From: Isoetes taiwanensis
Taxonomy: Eukaryota > Streptophyta > Lycopodiopsida > Isoetales > Isoetaceae
Length of the DNA stretch: 64,000 nt
Assembly (NCBI GenBank): GCA_021234155.1
Contig: JAJEKV010000026.1
Coordinates: 5,530,189 to 5,594,188, forward strand
Reading direction: 5' to 3'
This document shows positions 31,916 through 43,215 of the stretch, piece by piece (position 1 is the stretch's first letter; every line of letters starts with the position of its first letter). The position numbers and the translations under genes are program-made. The notes below the pieces were generated by a model. It was not told where the DNA came from, did not search any database, and worked only from the letters and a program-made list of their open reading frames with translations.

Positions 31916-33574
31916 TAATATATATATATATATTTTTTAAATTCAAATTTCGCGTACGCGAAACCTTCTGTTTCACAGACTGTGAAAGTTTTTTCAGCAG
32001 ACGCTAAAAACGGAAGGTTTCCGGCGTCTCGCGATCCCCGAAAAAAAATTTCACGACGCTGTTTTTTTCCCGCGTCTGCCGAAAAAATTTCAGCGTCGCG
32101 GCTTTCCATCGAAAAGCGTCGCGAAATTTTTTCCCACGGGCGAGGTTTTTATCGTTAAATACGTTATTTTATTAAAAAATACGTATTTTTTTGACTTTAT
32201 CGTCGAAATTTTAATTTTGTATGCGTATAGAACCTATCCTAGCTGCAGATTGCAAATGGATGCAAGCGGTCAAGGACATCAATCCTTTGAAGAACAAACT
32301 TGCTTCCATGGGAGAAGTATTGCCAAATACTTCAACTACAACGAATCTGAGGTGTTCAACCCTCTTCCCCCTAAATCTCTATTTGCAACTTGATAATGCA
32401 AAGGGGCAAAACAAAAATAGGTATGTCTTTTCATACTTATCTTATTTGACTTGGCTTAAGGTCTTTGATGAGATCCAAGTGGGCTTTATGATGGTCGGCC
32501 ACACCCATGATGATATTGATGCTTTATTTGGAAATTTTTCAACCTTGATGAGTTCGTTTGATGCTTTGACACTACCTAGCTACTTTTTACTTGTTTAGCA
32601 AATGCAATGCAAAATCCCCAATTCCATACTTTATTGATGAAGTTCCAAATTGGAAGGATTTTGTGAAGGGATTCATCCCCGATAAGGGCCAACGCTGGTT
32701 GGGCATAATTGAACCATTGCTCTTCAAATTTAAGATGGCGTGAGATTGGCCTGTTATGCAATACAAAATCGTCCTACACATAAAGAGTGGCTTCCAGCAG
32801 ATTCTCCGGAGTTAGAATGTGGAAAGAGGATGAACATGGTCACCAATGATACCAAGTGGTGTGCCACAAAATATTCCTCCTAGACCAACATTGAAAGATC
32901 TTCCGTGGTTGAAGGATAGCATCAACAAATACATCTCCCCCATGGAAGGACATATGTAAGAATCAAGAAAGTAGCTTGTTTGCAAGGCAATACACGGCAA
33001 GTGTTGAGTATTGGAGCCGACTTCTTATCTCTTTGGAGGATGTTGCTTCAGGCGTCCTCAAAATGATGCATTTTGGCCACAAACAAGACAAGCTCCTCTA
33101 GAACAAACGGCATTTTGTTCCGGAGGTCGACGATACTGCCTTTGGTCACACGACCTTTACCATCTTATTGTGGCCCCGTCGATGGCCGTCCGGTGTTGCC
33201 TCTTGAAGAGTTTGATCCTCACGCACATGTGACAAAGGGTATGTTTGTTCTAGTCGGACACGGAGATGATAACACCGCCACTTGGTTAGGATATGCGAGA
33301 GGAGAATGCTGTTCTTGATCCAGAATCTACATATTTTGGCCATATTTTTGTATCGTGGTGGAAGCCTACTGGAGGGGACTACAAAGACTGCTTGACTAAG
33401 CGTTGGCGGCCTAATCCTTCCGATCCTTCAAGGTATGAAAATTTAGATGCTATTCATTATGCACGGGATGCCAATGGCAAGAGGCGAAAAACAGTCCAAA
33501 TTCAAATATATTATAGACATGTGGAAAGACATAGCACATTGTTCATCTTAATACATGAGATCTTGTACTTGTAA
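30910..33574 (+). pseudogene. Transposase-like gene, outer copy, 3' part
   Basis: The frame is open from 30908 (RSKRGRDDVRENVRKLPSIL) through KNTAFSKCNICVVIKQKLE, SHHLAKSVWRGDRLKSS and THGHGGRAYGHFSLDLW to 31549. It continues in frame after the hAT-like MITE at 32251 (CKWMQAVKD). The DUF7869-like block is complete here: YLQLDNAKGQNKNRYVFSY and VGFMMVGHTHDDIDALFGNF (about 32380-32545). Later pieces are VPNWKDFVKGFIPDKGQR, HAHVTKGMFVLVGHGDD and FVSWWKPTGGDYKDCLTKRW. The stretch 32560-33070 is frame-broken. The Asp residues of LDN and GHTHDDID are candidate metal ligands; this is inference. Confidence 0.7.
31550..32242. mobile_element. hAT-like MITE, 693 bp
   Basis: Ends: CAGGGATAGGTTCAATACGC on the left and, as complement, CTAGGATAGGTTCTATACGC on the right. 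Perfect 8-bp duplications CTGCAGAT flank it (31542-31549, 32243-32250). Eight-bp duplications and a CAGGG-type end are typical of hAT elements. Inside are repeated GTCTGTGAAAG / CTTTCGCGTACGCGAAA motifs and a TA run (31880-31935). The inner copy lacks it at the same site (GTGGAAGCGAGAACTTCTGATTGC-type sequence near 11190), so it came after the two copies separated. Confidence 0.9.
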
Positions 33575-35381
33575 TACATATCTTTCATCTTAATACATAA
33601 CATTACTATATTTGTGATCATATATAACTGCTTACATCTTTAATATATAAATGCATACATGATTCATAGATAAGATGGTCGGTGCTTATATGTTGAATGT
33701 GATTCAATCATCTTCGGGATTCGTAGTAGTGATCCCCGATATCTCATAGCTCATGCGCTCGAGAAGCCATATCGATGGATCATAACACGAATTGACGCAG
33801 GGGGGCATGAATCTCAGCCCAAAGCTTTTCTTCGGTAGGGATCAAGAAGAAGATGCCTATCTAGGCAACCAACAAGATCAGAGTGGCTCATCGAAAGCAC
33901 TTGATCGCCGATGTGATGAATAGAAGAAGGAAAATAATCCATGGGAGACGAATGACCTCTAGCCCCGAATGGAGCTGTTTTTATAGTGAAGTAAAATTAT
34001 TGGGGTGGACTGTAGCGCCATCATTGAGCGTATACAAGTATCATGTACTTTCGCATGTATGATTCTATCATGTACTTTCAGATTCTATACATCAACTAAT
34101 ATTCACCGTGCTTATATTATATATATCCTTAACGATACACAAATCATAAGTGCTTATATTAGGTATACATATCATAGATGATTCACTCGTCATTGCTGCT
34201 TGACTAATATAGGTGTGATTGAAAATAAAAGACAGCTTGCATAGTTCATAGGTACTCATGTCATTATTATATCCTTAGCAGATACAGATTCACTCATCAT
34301 CAACATCAAAGCACGTGATGCTATTCAAATTCAAAGATCTCCCCGATCGGGAAGCCAATAAAGGTGGACCTTAACACGAGTGAGCTTCCCGCAAGCACTC
34401 CGCAGGACCATCTGCTTTTGACCTTTTGCCATGGATCAAGTTTGATACCATTTCTGTAGCATTCACACATCATTATAGCTAAGGTAGCACCCCTTTGAAG
34501 GATTGGATGTTCTCTGGACGATCGGTGAGGAAGCCATGGGAGATGAATGAGCTCTACCACCGGATGGAGTCGCTTTTATAGTGAAGTAAAATTATTGATG
34601 TGAATTATTGGTGTTCATTGCCTTTATAATGAAAGTACCATACATGTATATGATCCAATAATTTCTATGTATATACTATCAATAATTTTGGTGAGTATAT
34701 ACCATCAATAATTTTGGTGGGTATACCATCAATAATTTTGGTGGGTATAAATATACATCAAATTGCCGAAAGTCAAAGAACATTGGCCTCCGCCTCTAGC
34801 TATGACTTATTCTCGGTCTTGAACGTGATTCTATCACTTGCAAGATGAATCATGAGGACTTCAAAAGCGGTGCAGTGGCGAGATATACCGCTTGAAGACC
34901 GGCTCACCATGCTTGTTGCTCTCAATCCTCGCCATTATCCCGATCCGTCGATGTTATCATCCATCTCCGTGGAATAGGGAGTATCAAATGTTCATGATCG
35001 AAAAAGGATCTCCTGGAGCGCTATACGCTAGTTCTCGATCATTCGAGTAATAGTAGAAGAATAATATTACTTGTTATCTTATTGTAATCTGGTTGTGTTA
35101 GTATACAACAGGTACACATAACCTTTTGTAATACACATAACCGTAATATAAGTAATAGTAAAATAATAGTACTTGTTATCTTATTGTAATCTGGTTGTAC
35201 TCTTATTGTTATCTTATTGTAATCTTATTGTTATCAGGTATACATAACCTTTTGTAATACACATAACCATAGTATGCAACAGGTATACATAACCTTTTGT
35301 AATACACATAACCATACTATAAGTATTGAGGTATACATAACCCTCCAAGGTATACTATATAAAAATTATTCCAACTTGTCT
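33575..35381 (+). other. 3' region of outer transposase-like gene with subterminal repeats
   Basis: Two related blocks (33930-34010 and 34525-34600) share ATGGGAGA(C/T)GAATGA and TTTTATAGTGAAGTAAAATTAT. Three to four copies of CCATCAATAATTTTGGTGG lie at 34665-34745. At 35095-35345 there are several copies of AGGTATACATAACC and TTTTGTAATACACATAACC. No gene is recognised. Confidence 0.5.
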
Positions 35382-35412
35382 TCAGAATTCCAACTTTAAT
35401 GAAACTCTGCTT
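35382..35412 (-). repeat. Right terminal inverted repeat, outer element
   Basis: Complement starts AAGCAGAGTTTCATTAAAG, 18 of 19 bases equal to the left end at 122. AAAA follows at 35413-35416. Confidence 0.75.
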
Positions 35413-35416
35413 AAAA

Positions 35417-38298
35417 GGCCAGGCATCCATGTCAGGAGCCAAGACCATGCTAACTAAAAAGAAGAGACCAAGAGAGTCCGTAGTATAAAGGAACCCACGA
35501 CGCGTCAGTCTTTGATGCCATGAGTCATAGCAATCATGATGCCAGATATCATGGCAGCATTACCTGCGCGGTCAGCAGAGAATTTGGGATTAGGTAACCG
35601 AAAACTCTGAAACGACCACCTTTTTGCTATTCTGGGCCAAAGGCCATTGTTCTATATATATCATAAGTTTAGACTTAGAAGCTTAGATAAGTCTTGGCAT
35701 TTTGGTTGTCTCATCTCCTCCTTGGAGATTTCATGTATTCTCAGCGATTATTCAAGATTTTTTCTTGTCTCTGCTCATTATTCTCTTATTTCTTTTTGTT
35801 CTTTAGTTTTCTGATTTCTTATTGTTGCAAAATCCCGCGTGACATTCACTGGTGGCGAGTTTTTTGTTCGACTCTGGTTCTCACAGAGGATCGTCCTACA
35901 AGCTCTCATGAATCTGGACTTCAAACAAGATAGACAGCCTAGGATGGAGCAATTTGTCCCACACACATCGCTAGACTTCTTATCGATGAGGCTCAAGGAT
36001 AATTAAAAGTCATTTTAGTGATGAAGGCAGCAACAAGACAACATACATCGAATGCACTAGTTGCTCCTCCTTGACACTGCCATGAACTATCCAAAGCTGG
36101 GGAGTCACACCTTGTGGATCTGGAGGAAGAACAAAAGCTACTTTTTGCCAAATGACGTGGTCCCAATGAAGGAGGAACTTGCTAATTAAAAATCAATTTG
36201 GGGTATGCTTTTTTAGAGTAGAAATTTTATTCCTTGCACCTTGTATGTCTTGCATGTGTGCGTTTGGCCCAAGGGGAGTTCACTTTTTGGTGCCATACAA
36301 TGTGCCTGCATGACTTGAAGATATTCTTTTTGACCCATTTCCATATGTATAGTAACTAGAGGTGTTTTTCACCATTACTTGGGGTAAATTTTATGGCAGA
36401 AGTCAAATTTTGTCTTTTAGAAAATTATTGAGGGCATTTTTGGTCATTCTCTGCAGGCATATGGCATATTCTTTGTTGTATAATGCATTCCCCAAGGTTT
36501 CACCTTCCAATCGTAATGTTTCTTTTGATATTATTCATTTTTACCAATATCATATACACCATCGTGATAATAATGTACCTCATGGTGTCTTTTACTTAAT
36601 ACCACTAGGTCCCCGTCCCCTGAAGATCTCAACTAAGGGCTGACCTACTTATTCTTGTATCTGATATCAACAGCTGTGATCATGAACAGAAGACTAGAAG
36701 GAATCATAAAAAGTCTTAACTTACTGTCGTAAATGATTAGCCACCTACTTGATCAAATCTAAACTAGTGGTAGCAATCTCTTGCCAAATCGTCATCTTTT
36801 TATAATGTCAAAATGCACCCTAATCCAATTATCTAAGGCGCTTGCAGCTTGCTTTGCGTATTGGTCCTGGTGTTGTGCATGGGTGGCCCTACAAAAGGAG
36901 GATGACAAAATCAAGGTTTTGCTTGTAGTCACGTCGATACTTCTCTTTGTGGATACTTCTCTTTTTCTGCATGAGCATGTGTGGGAGTTGCATCCATAGG
37001 AGTGTGTCCACAAGCACTAGTATTGGAGAACAAACCAAAGCAAAGGCACTGATTGGCCTGAACTGACAAAATGAAGTTGCCTTTGTGTGTTAGACGACGA
37101 CATGCAGAGACAAACGGAATGGCCCATGAAGGGAATGTAAAAATGCGTATGTGGAGAGCAGAGAAGGGAATACCAATTGCACAGTACAATTTATAGCAAA
37201 TAGGAGAAGATTTTGTAGGTAAGGTTTGTGGCATTTTTCTAACCACTATCGAAAGAAAAGGAAAGAAAAAAAGTCACCTTTCAAAATGAAGGGCGAAAGC
37301 CCGGCATGGCGCGTCAAAAGAAAAGGTTGGTTCCAGAGTCGTGGACGTTTGGGCGCCAATACTTTTGAACAAGATTCATGGTTAACGTGTACAGCTTTGT
37401 GCCTGTGCTTGGGAGGTAAGTATCAGTTATGGCGGGGCTATTTAGGCACTAGTTCAAAGATTACCTCGTAAAACACCTGTTGCAGAGCTTGATGGTCAGA
37501 TCTTCGCTTTCTTTCCTGTAATTCCTTGCATTTGCTTTACTGTCAAGATTTGCATGTTAGAGCCGGTGGATGGAATGTTTGATGTGGTAAATATTAATTG
37601 TAGTCTCCTGTAGTCTCAAGAAGGCCACGATAGGTCGGTGGGAAGTTGTGGTTCTAAGCTGATCATGGCTATGGATCTTTGCATATATATAATCGGAAGG
37701 TATGAGAGTATTTGGAAGCTTTCCCAGAGGTTCCAGTGTCTCGATATGTTCGTGTGTCCATTCGATCAAATATTGAGGATTCTGGAGGAAGTGAACTTGG
37801 ATCGATGGATCAATGCTTGAAAAGAGGAGAATGCACGGCAGGAAGAGTGTGGCATGCTTAGATTTTGCTGGAGTGTGGATCTAAGCACAGGCGCTTGTCT
37901 CTTCATTGCCTTGCGAATATAAAAAGTCCTCTTGTCAATTCACAGGTATTATTTTTCTATTTGGGTGAGCTTGCATTCTTTTTATTCTTACCTGGCTTAC
38001 ACAATACCATACATGAGTGGAGAGATTCTGCAATTTTTTTTTATATGCTAAGGCATATTTGATTGGATCCGGTAGCAAGTTTAAGTTGTGCCAAGGATGA
38101 GCCAAGTATAGATTGTTGCAATGTGGAGAGATCTTCTTGATCGACAAAGCTGTCTCTCAAGTGTTGTAGATATGCATATTTCTTCAGGACTTGAAACCCA
38201 ATGGCAGATTGGCAATTAGATCATGTTATGTTTGTATTATAATGGGAATTTGCCATGTATCGCCATTTCATCATATTGGGCTCCAAGTGCGCCAAAGT
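35417..38298. other. Host intergenic region upstream of RUP-like gene
   Basis: No convincing coding sequence. A TCTATATATATCA block at 35650 followed by a T-rich stretch could be a TATA region, but nothing connects it to a gene. The 5' leader and promoter of the RUP-like gene should be in the right part. Confidence 0.35.
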
Positions 38299-39474
38299 AT
38301 GCCGATAAAAGAAAGGCTTGAGATGAATAAGATGCAGAGCAGTTGGAGCTTTAAACCTGTCTCAACTTTTACTTTAGACAGTCCATTACTGCAGGCCTCC
38401 GATGTCATTGGCACAATAGACTACCAAGAGACTGAAAGGCTCATAGCAACGGGCGGTATTGCAAGAAAAATTAGAATATTATCATATGATGCTGTTATTA
38501 ATAGAGCAAGAAATTTTCTTTCACAAGAGGAATTAGCTACAGGATTAAGTACAGGAAGCACTTCTCTCTTTCATGGCAGTGAAGAAGGTAGAGATATGCA
38601 TACTCATGCTTCTTTAGATGTAATTTCTGACTCTAGTCTTCTCACAACCATCTGTACTCCTGCCAAACTAAGTAGTCTTAAGTGGAAACCAGGCACATGT
38701 GAAGTTGTAGGTTGTGGAGATTATGATGGCTCTGTTATGGAGTGGGACATAGAAGAAGAGACTGCTATAAGTGAGAGGTTTGAACATGGCGGAAAGCGTG
38801 TTTTTAGTGTCCATTATAATGCTCCTTCTTCTCTTCTTGCTTCAGCCTCTGCAGATGGGACTGTAAGACTTTGGACGTCAAATTGTGATACAAGTGTAGG
38901 AGTGATCAAATCACCAGGAATGAATTCAATGTGCTGTGCTGAATTTAGTCCGTTTGCACCTCATCAAATTGCAATAGCATGTGCAGATTCAAACATCTAT
39001 GTCCATGACATCCGGAATCTCGTTGCAGAACCACTATTATGCTTCCAAGGCCATAGAAGAGCCGTGAGTTATGTCAAATGGCTAAGCAAGGAAAGTATTG
39101 TATCGGCATCAACAGACACCAGTATAAAAACTTGGGACCTAAACACTGCAAGTTGTAGTTCAAGAACATTCAATGCACATATAAATATGAAACACTTTGT
39201 AGGGTTAGATGTGATGAGACCCGCGGATTCGGGTTCCGGCGGGGCATTGGTGGCATCAGGATCTGAGGATAATGAAGTGGTTGTATATGATTGTAATGAA
39301 AAATTGGATGATGCAGTAGTGTACAGGCATAAGTTTTCAGGCTTACAACAGGCTTTTGTAGGGGCAGTATGCTGGACCAGGCAAGAGGATCATGTTTCAT
39401 TGTTAGCAGCCAACTCCAAAGGAACCATGAGCCTCATCCAGGCGCGTTCTTCCACGCCTGTGATTGGCTTGTGA
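38299..39474 (+). CDS. RUP: RUP1/RUP2-like WD40 protein (UV-B signalling repressor)
   Basis: A single-exon WD40 protein of about 391 residues. It carries blocks typical of plant RUP1/RUP2 (also called EFO1/EFO2): SSWSFKPVSTF near the start, ATGGIARKIRI, ICTPAKLSSLKWKPGT, GDYDGSVMEWDIE, FEHGGKRVFSV, ASADGTVRLW, YVHDIRNL, GHRRAVSYVKWL, ASTDTSIKTWDL, MKHFVGLDV and SGSEDNEVVVYD. About seven WD repeats fill the protein. In flowering plants RUP proteins bind the UV-B receptor UVR8 and return it to the inactive dimer, and they act with CUL4-DDB1. I chose the ATG at 38299 because it puts about 15 residues before the conserved Trp; ATGs at 38242 and 38323 are also possible. The frame is intact to the stop, and it is the only clearly intact host gene in the window. 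Confidence 0.9.
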   Translation: MPIKERLEMNKMQSSWSFKPVSTFTLDSPLLQASDVIGTIDYQETERLIATGGIARKIRILSYDAVINRARNFLSQEELATGLSTGSTSLFHGSEEGRDMHTHASLDVISDSSLLTTICTPAKLSSLKWKPGTCEVVGCGDYDGSVMEWDIEEETAISERFEHGGKRVFSVHYNAPSSLLASASADGTVRLWTSNCDTSVGVIKSPGMNSMCCAEFSPFAPHQIAIACADSNIYVHDIRNLVAEPLLCFQGHRRAVSYVKWLSKESIVSASTDTSIKTWDLNTASCSSRTFNAHINMKHFVGLDVMRPADSGSGGALVASGSEDNEVVVYDCNEKLDDAVVYRHKFSGLQQAFVGAVCWTRQEDHVSLLAANSKGTMSLIQARSSTPVIGL

Positions 39475-40029
39475 CCAGATATTGCCCACGTGGCCCACTG
39501 ACATGTCGCATTCAGATTTGTTGTCTTGTACTTTAGTGGCTATTTTTCTTCCACGTTGTACATCAAATCAATCCAGCATGAATGTCCCTGTCGCTGTTGG
39601 GCTCCCTTTTTTGCACTCTGGTTAGACTGGTTATAAAAGGATATATTTTCTTCTATGTAACATTCGTTACACACATTGTGTATGTCATTATATTGAAATA
39701 ATCGACACTCTTCCCCATATTTTGGGGTATACGTTGTTATACTTGACTTCATTGATCAACATACCATTCCTCAAAGTTTCATCTTACCACATTGTATCAT
39801 CAATTCATTGTCACTTGCATCTTTTATTCTCTTGAGTGTGAAGTGTTAGAAGTGTGAAATAAACAATATGTGTTGGTATTGTAGGGTAATAATCCAACTT
39901 GAATATTGGTAAAAACACGAGTATTAGCATCCTCCACTCTTATTCACCTTCTATTTCTAAGGAGCAAATGATGAAAACCACTTCGGGGTAGGGGTTTTAA
40001 TCATGTACATGATAGGGTTATTGTGCTCT

Positions 40030-40137
40030 CTTGTATTGGATCTCATAGAGCATTTGGTCTCCGTGTATGATAAAAATTAAATCACCAATTCAATTCAATT
40101 TGTTTTTCAATCAAATTCAATTCAACCTATATGTGAA
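40030..40137 (+). repeat. LINE-type 3' tail (copy 1)
   Basis: TTGTATTGGATCTCATAGAGCATTTGGTCTCCGTGTATGATAAA-like sequence (written here in part) ends in AATTCAATTCAATT. It aligns with the tails at 52643 and 61200. No reverse-transcriptase sequence is seen upstream, so it is a short 5'-truncated copy. Confidence 0.6.
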
Positions 40138-40374
40138 TAATGTTTCACAGATGTTGCTTCTATTCATACGTGTAAATCTTATTCATGGTAGTCAACCATT
40201 TCATATCCACTTAGTATCATTTTGCAACGGGTACTAGCTCGAATCATACAACCTCTAAGGCTTTAAAGCAATTGTCATTTATGATGGACAAAAATAGCGT
40301 AGAAAGAACGTCCAAAATGGTTAAAGAGCAAGAAATATATTGCTTGGAATGCTATACAAAAATAAGTAGTTGTT

Positions 40375-40580
40375 TCAAGTGGTTGACAAGGAAAGTATGA
40401 TACTGGCATCAATAGCAAAAACATTGGAACTCAAACAATGGAAATGTGTAGTTCAAAACGCTCATAAAAACATGAAACACTTTGTAGGGTTGTTAAACAT
40501 GGTATGCAACAAATATTTGAGCTTGAAAGATCATTGTAGAGACCAAGATCTAAGGACAATGAAGTTATTCTAAATGATTA
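40375..40580 (+). pseudogene. Decayed fragment of the RUP-like gene
   Basis: Matches 39072-39300 of the RUP-like gene at the nucleotide level: GGAAAGTAT(T/G), then ATGAAACACTTTGTAGGGTT (exact 20 bases), and later GACAATGAAGTTATTCTAAATGA against GATAATGAAGTGGTTGTATATGA. It is frameshifted and lacks both ends. It lies 0.9 kb downstream in the same orientation, which suggests an old local duplication. Confidence 0.8.
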
Positions 40581-40859
40581 TATTTTCTTCTTATGGATTG
40601 TGGCAGCTCAAACTTTGAGAAAGGATATTGTGATGAAAGAAAAATATATTATCCAAATTTTGGAAAGAGCGCCAACTAATTCATTAACATATCCAATGTG
40701 AGGAATAGGAAAGCTACATGAGAAAACAAAAGATTATTTCAAAATGCAAAAGAAAGTGTGTACTAAAGGGAAAACAAAATCCAAATGTGATTTATATATG
40801 TGGGCCAATGTTTGTTCACAAGCCAACTATCACATCAAAAATGATGCCCACATCCTCCT

Positions 40860-41130
40860 TAAAATATGTAGCATAATAACAGGGGGTTTTCTTTGTGTTT
40901 TTGTACGCCTTTCACAAAGGTTTTCCTAAGATTTCATGGCGTATTCGAATGGATGTACTAATGCGTACATCTAGAGTGCACCATTTCTTAGTCGTTGATT
41001 TAGTTTTTTTTTTCAATGGTCCAACATCCAAGGGTTCACAACATGCAAGCCCTCTTTTTATTTTAGGGGCTGAACATGCAAGCCTCATGAATAGCATTTT
41101 ATGGCTCGAAATGGGGCTTGCAAATCAAGC
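40860..41130 (+). repeat. Dispersed repeat, copy 1
   Basis: AATATGTAGCATAATAACAG, GGGGGTTTTCTTTGTG and TACATCTAGAGTGC blocks recur in the same order at 45340-45610. Both copies run on into ...CATGCAAGC/AGCTC...CATTTTA..GGCTCGA. The family is unknown. Confidence 0.7.
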
Positions 41131-42936
41131 AACAACATGGGGATTAGCAAGATAAGATTGGCCCTTTGAATGAGCGAGGAGGAGATGCCCTTTTTTCAAT
41201 CTAACGATGAAGAAATTGGAAGTGCGGCTTCTTCGTGAGCCTACAGTTGTATCGAGAGTCGATTTCTTCCTCAAGCATCAATTCTCCGGGAAGTTCTTAG
41301 CATCCTAGGCATGAAGGATAACCTAAAAACATGGGCTTCATTTTACCGGGACATGTTTTGGTCCCTATTGATATGTTCAGACTTTGGGCGTAATGACCGT
41401 ATTTAGGGGCCGACCTTTAGTCTCTTGTATCCGCATATTTTCCTACTAATTCCTTCTCGGGATCTTGTGATATCAGCTCTTGAAGGGTATTTGAAGGGCT
41501 TTTCTTGTGATATTAGCTCTTGAAGTATTTGTCGTCAAATTTTTCTATGGTTGGGCTCCTAAACTTGGTCGAATATTGGCGGGCATAGCTTGGTTTCGGG
41601 CTTAATTTTAGCTTGATTCTTGGGAAGATTTGCCTTTTTCTTGGGCGGTCGGATCTTTGCGATCAAGTTTCGCGAATGGGTCTTTGCGTCCGGGTTTTTT
41701 GCGATCCGCGATTTTGCGGCCGACCTACAGAGATACATCATGGGTTTGCAAAATGAAGCTACTGAGCATGGGTTTACAACCGAGATATATGCATAGGTTT
41801 TGATTTTAAAATGCGAGCCATAATCGTTTTTCTCTGTGGCACACCAAAAGAACTTGCTCGTCGGCATTCCCGGCCTATATTAGTTGCAAGATTTTGAGAG
41901 AGCAAGGCACATTACTAAAATCCGACATGAACGTTATAATAGCTCAGTATGGATATGGTTTTGGAGGAATGTTCATAGTGATCCGTTATTTTATGAAGAT
42001 TGGGAATCATGAAAAAGCAGTTGTGGAGTTCACGCATTTGGAGTTTGTTTATGAGAAGCTTCCTCAAGATGTATTTTTTACAATGCATTACACTTGGCGC
42101 CAAAGGCCATCATAGAGCTTAATCCGATGAGACGCATAGGTATTACAAACAATGCTTGCTACTTGGTTTACGCTAACTACCCTTTTTGCGGTATCGCTTT
42201 AAGTATGAGACGTGTTTTGAGCACGCGTAGTGAATTCTATTCACTTTGATAGGTTCGACATTCTCTTCACGGTTGGGTACCATCCTTTGCACATACAGAT
42301 TTTGGTAATATGTTTCGGAGAGGATTTGAGTAAAGGAGGTCATGCTTTGTCTATTATAGATCGCTGTGTGAGAAAATACAATAACATCTACAAGTAAAGC
42401 TTGTAGAACTTCTTTATTGATAAAGAAGTGCAGAAAAGGTAACCATGTTATACCTCCATTGCACATGGTATGAGTTTACTTGTCTTGCAAAATGAAGGGC
42501 CCTATCCTTGAAACAACATGCAAACTTGGTTTATGACCATTATTAGGATGCAAACGATTTGCTAGTTACAGTTTGGGCAACATGCATAAATGGATTATTA
42601 AATGGGTCAACATCTGACAATCTAAAGTAGGAGGATTATGAGTCTTGCATTGCCCCTAGGGTCAAATAAGCAAGTTTAGGTGGAAACCTAACCTTATTTA
42701 TAAAGGAAATCTAACCAAGGGAACTTTGGAAAAAAGGCTGAGGGGACTCGTACCTCCACCGTGGCCAGAGAATTACATAACATCAACCCATAGGCAAGAG
42801 GAGAACTCAATGGAAACCTAACCTTGAATCATACGGGAAACCTTACATTTTTAAAATGTTATCACCATAAACTCGGGAGGGCAGAGGGCATTGACGTTCA
42901 ATTTGAGGTTTAGCAGCCACGTGGGCCAATGGGAGA
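41131..42936. other. No gene recognised
   Basis: Short frames only on both strands, none with a recognisable motif. The stretch 41880-42110 encodes up to 73 codons with no family resemblance. Confidence 0.3.
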
Positions 42937-43215
42937 TTGACAGGCTGTATCCCCACCTACCTCTGCCCATACGAAAAATCATTACGTAATGATCGCCAAG
43001 ATGCGATTACGGCAACTGGCGATTGTCCCATTCTGACCGTCCGGGCAACACTCGAGCCTGTGACCTTGCTTTTTGCTTTTGCCTTAGGGTGCTTTTCCAT
43101 GGACGGACGGACCTGGATGAGGTCGAACCAGTCCGGTAATCGTCGGGATTACTTTCCAACCGAGGTTCTTAACCTCGGCCCGGCACTTCGGGAGCTCATG
43201 GGAACATCTGAATAG
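42937..43215 (+). CDS. Unrecognised 92-codon frame, doubtful
   Basis: Slightly GC-rich stretch with CCGTCCGGGC-type composition unlike its AT-rich neighbours. The predicted peptide has no motif I know. It may be part of an untranslated exon or a decayed repeat. It is listed only because the composition changes here. Confidence 0.15.
   Translation: MTGCIPTYLCPYEKSLRNDRQDAITATGDCPILTVRATLEPVTLLFAFALGCFSMDGRTWMRSNQSGNRRDYFPTEVLNLGPALRELMGTSE

Larger units (their letters stand above)
122..35412. mobile_element. Outer copy of an unrecognised ~12-kb two-gene DNA transposon
   Basis: The ends are inverted repeats (122-165 and about 35382-35412), both beginning AAGCAGA(A/G)TTTCATTAAAG, and flanked by AAAA on both sides. 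Without the inner copy and one ATAG duplication it is about 12.2 kb. It carries a ParB/methyltransferase-like gene (minus strand, 744-4172) and, head to head with it, a transposase-like gene (plus strand, 6265-7814 continuing at 30910-33574). Palindrome arrays lie at about 300-640, 2280-2545, 4195-4620 and 5880-6150. The inner copy has the same gene order and the same array positions. I cannot place it in a known superfamily. The boundaries rest on two copies sharing the same ends, which is good but not final evidence. Confidence 0.8.

Noticed and set aside
31860-31940. TA run as promoter or origin
   Set aside because: It lies in the non-coding hAT-like MITE and is a simple repeat.
37226-37471. 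81-codon basic frame upstream of the RUP-like gene
   Set aside because: No family resemblance, biased composition from an A-rich start, and no link to the downstream gene.
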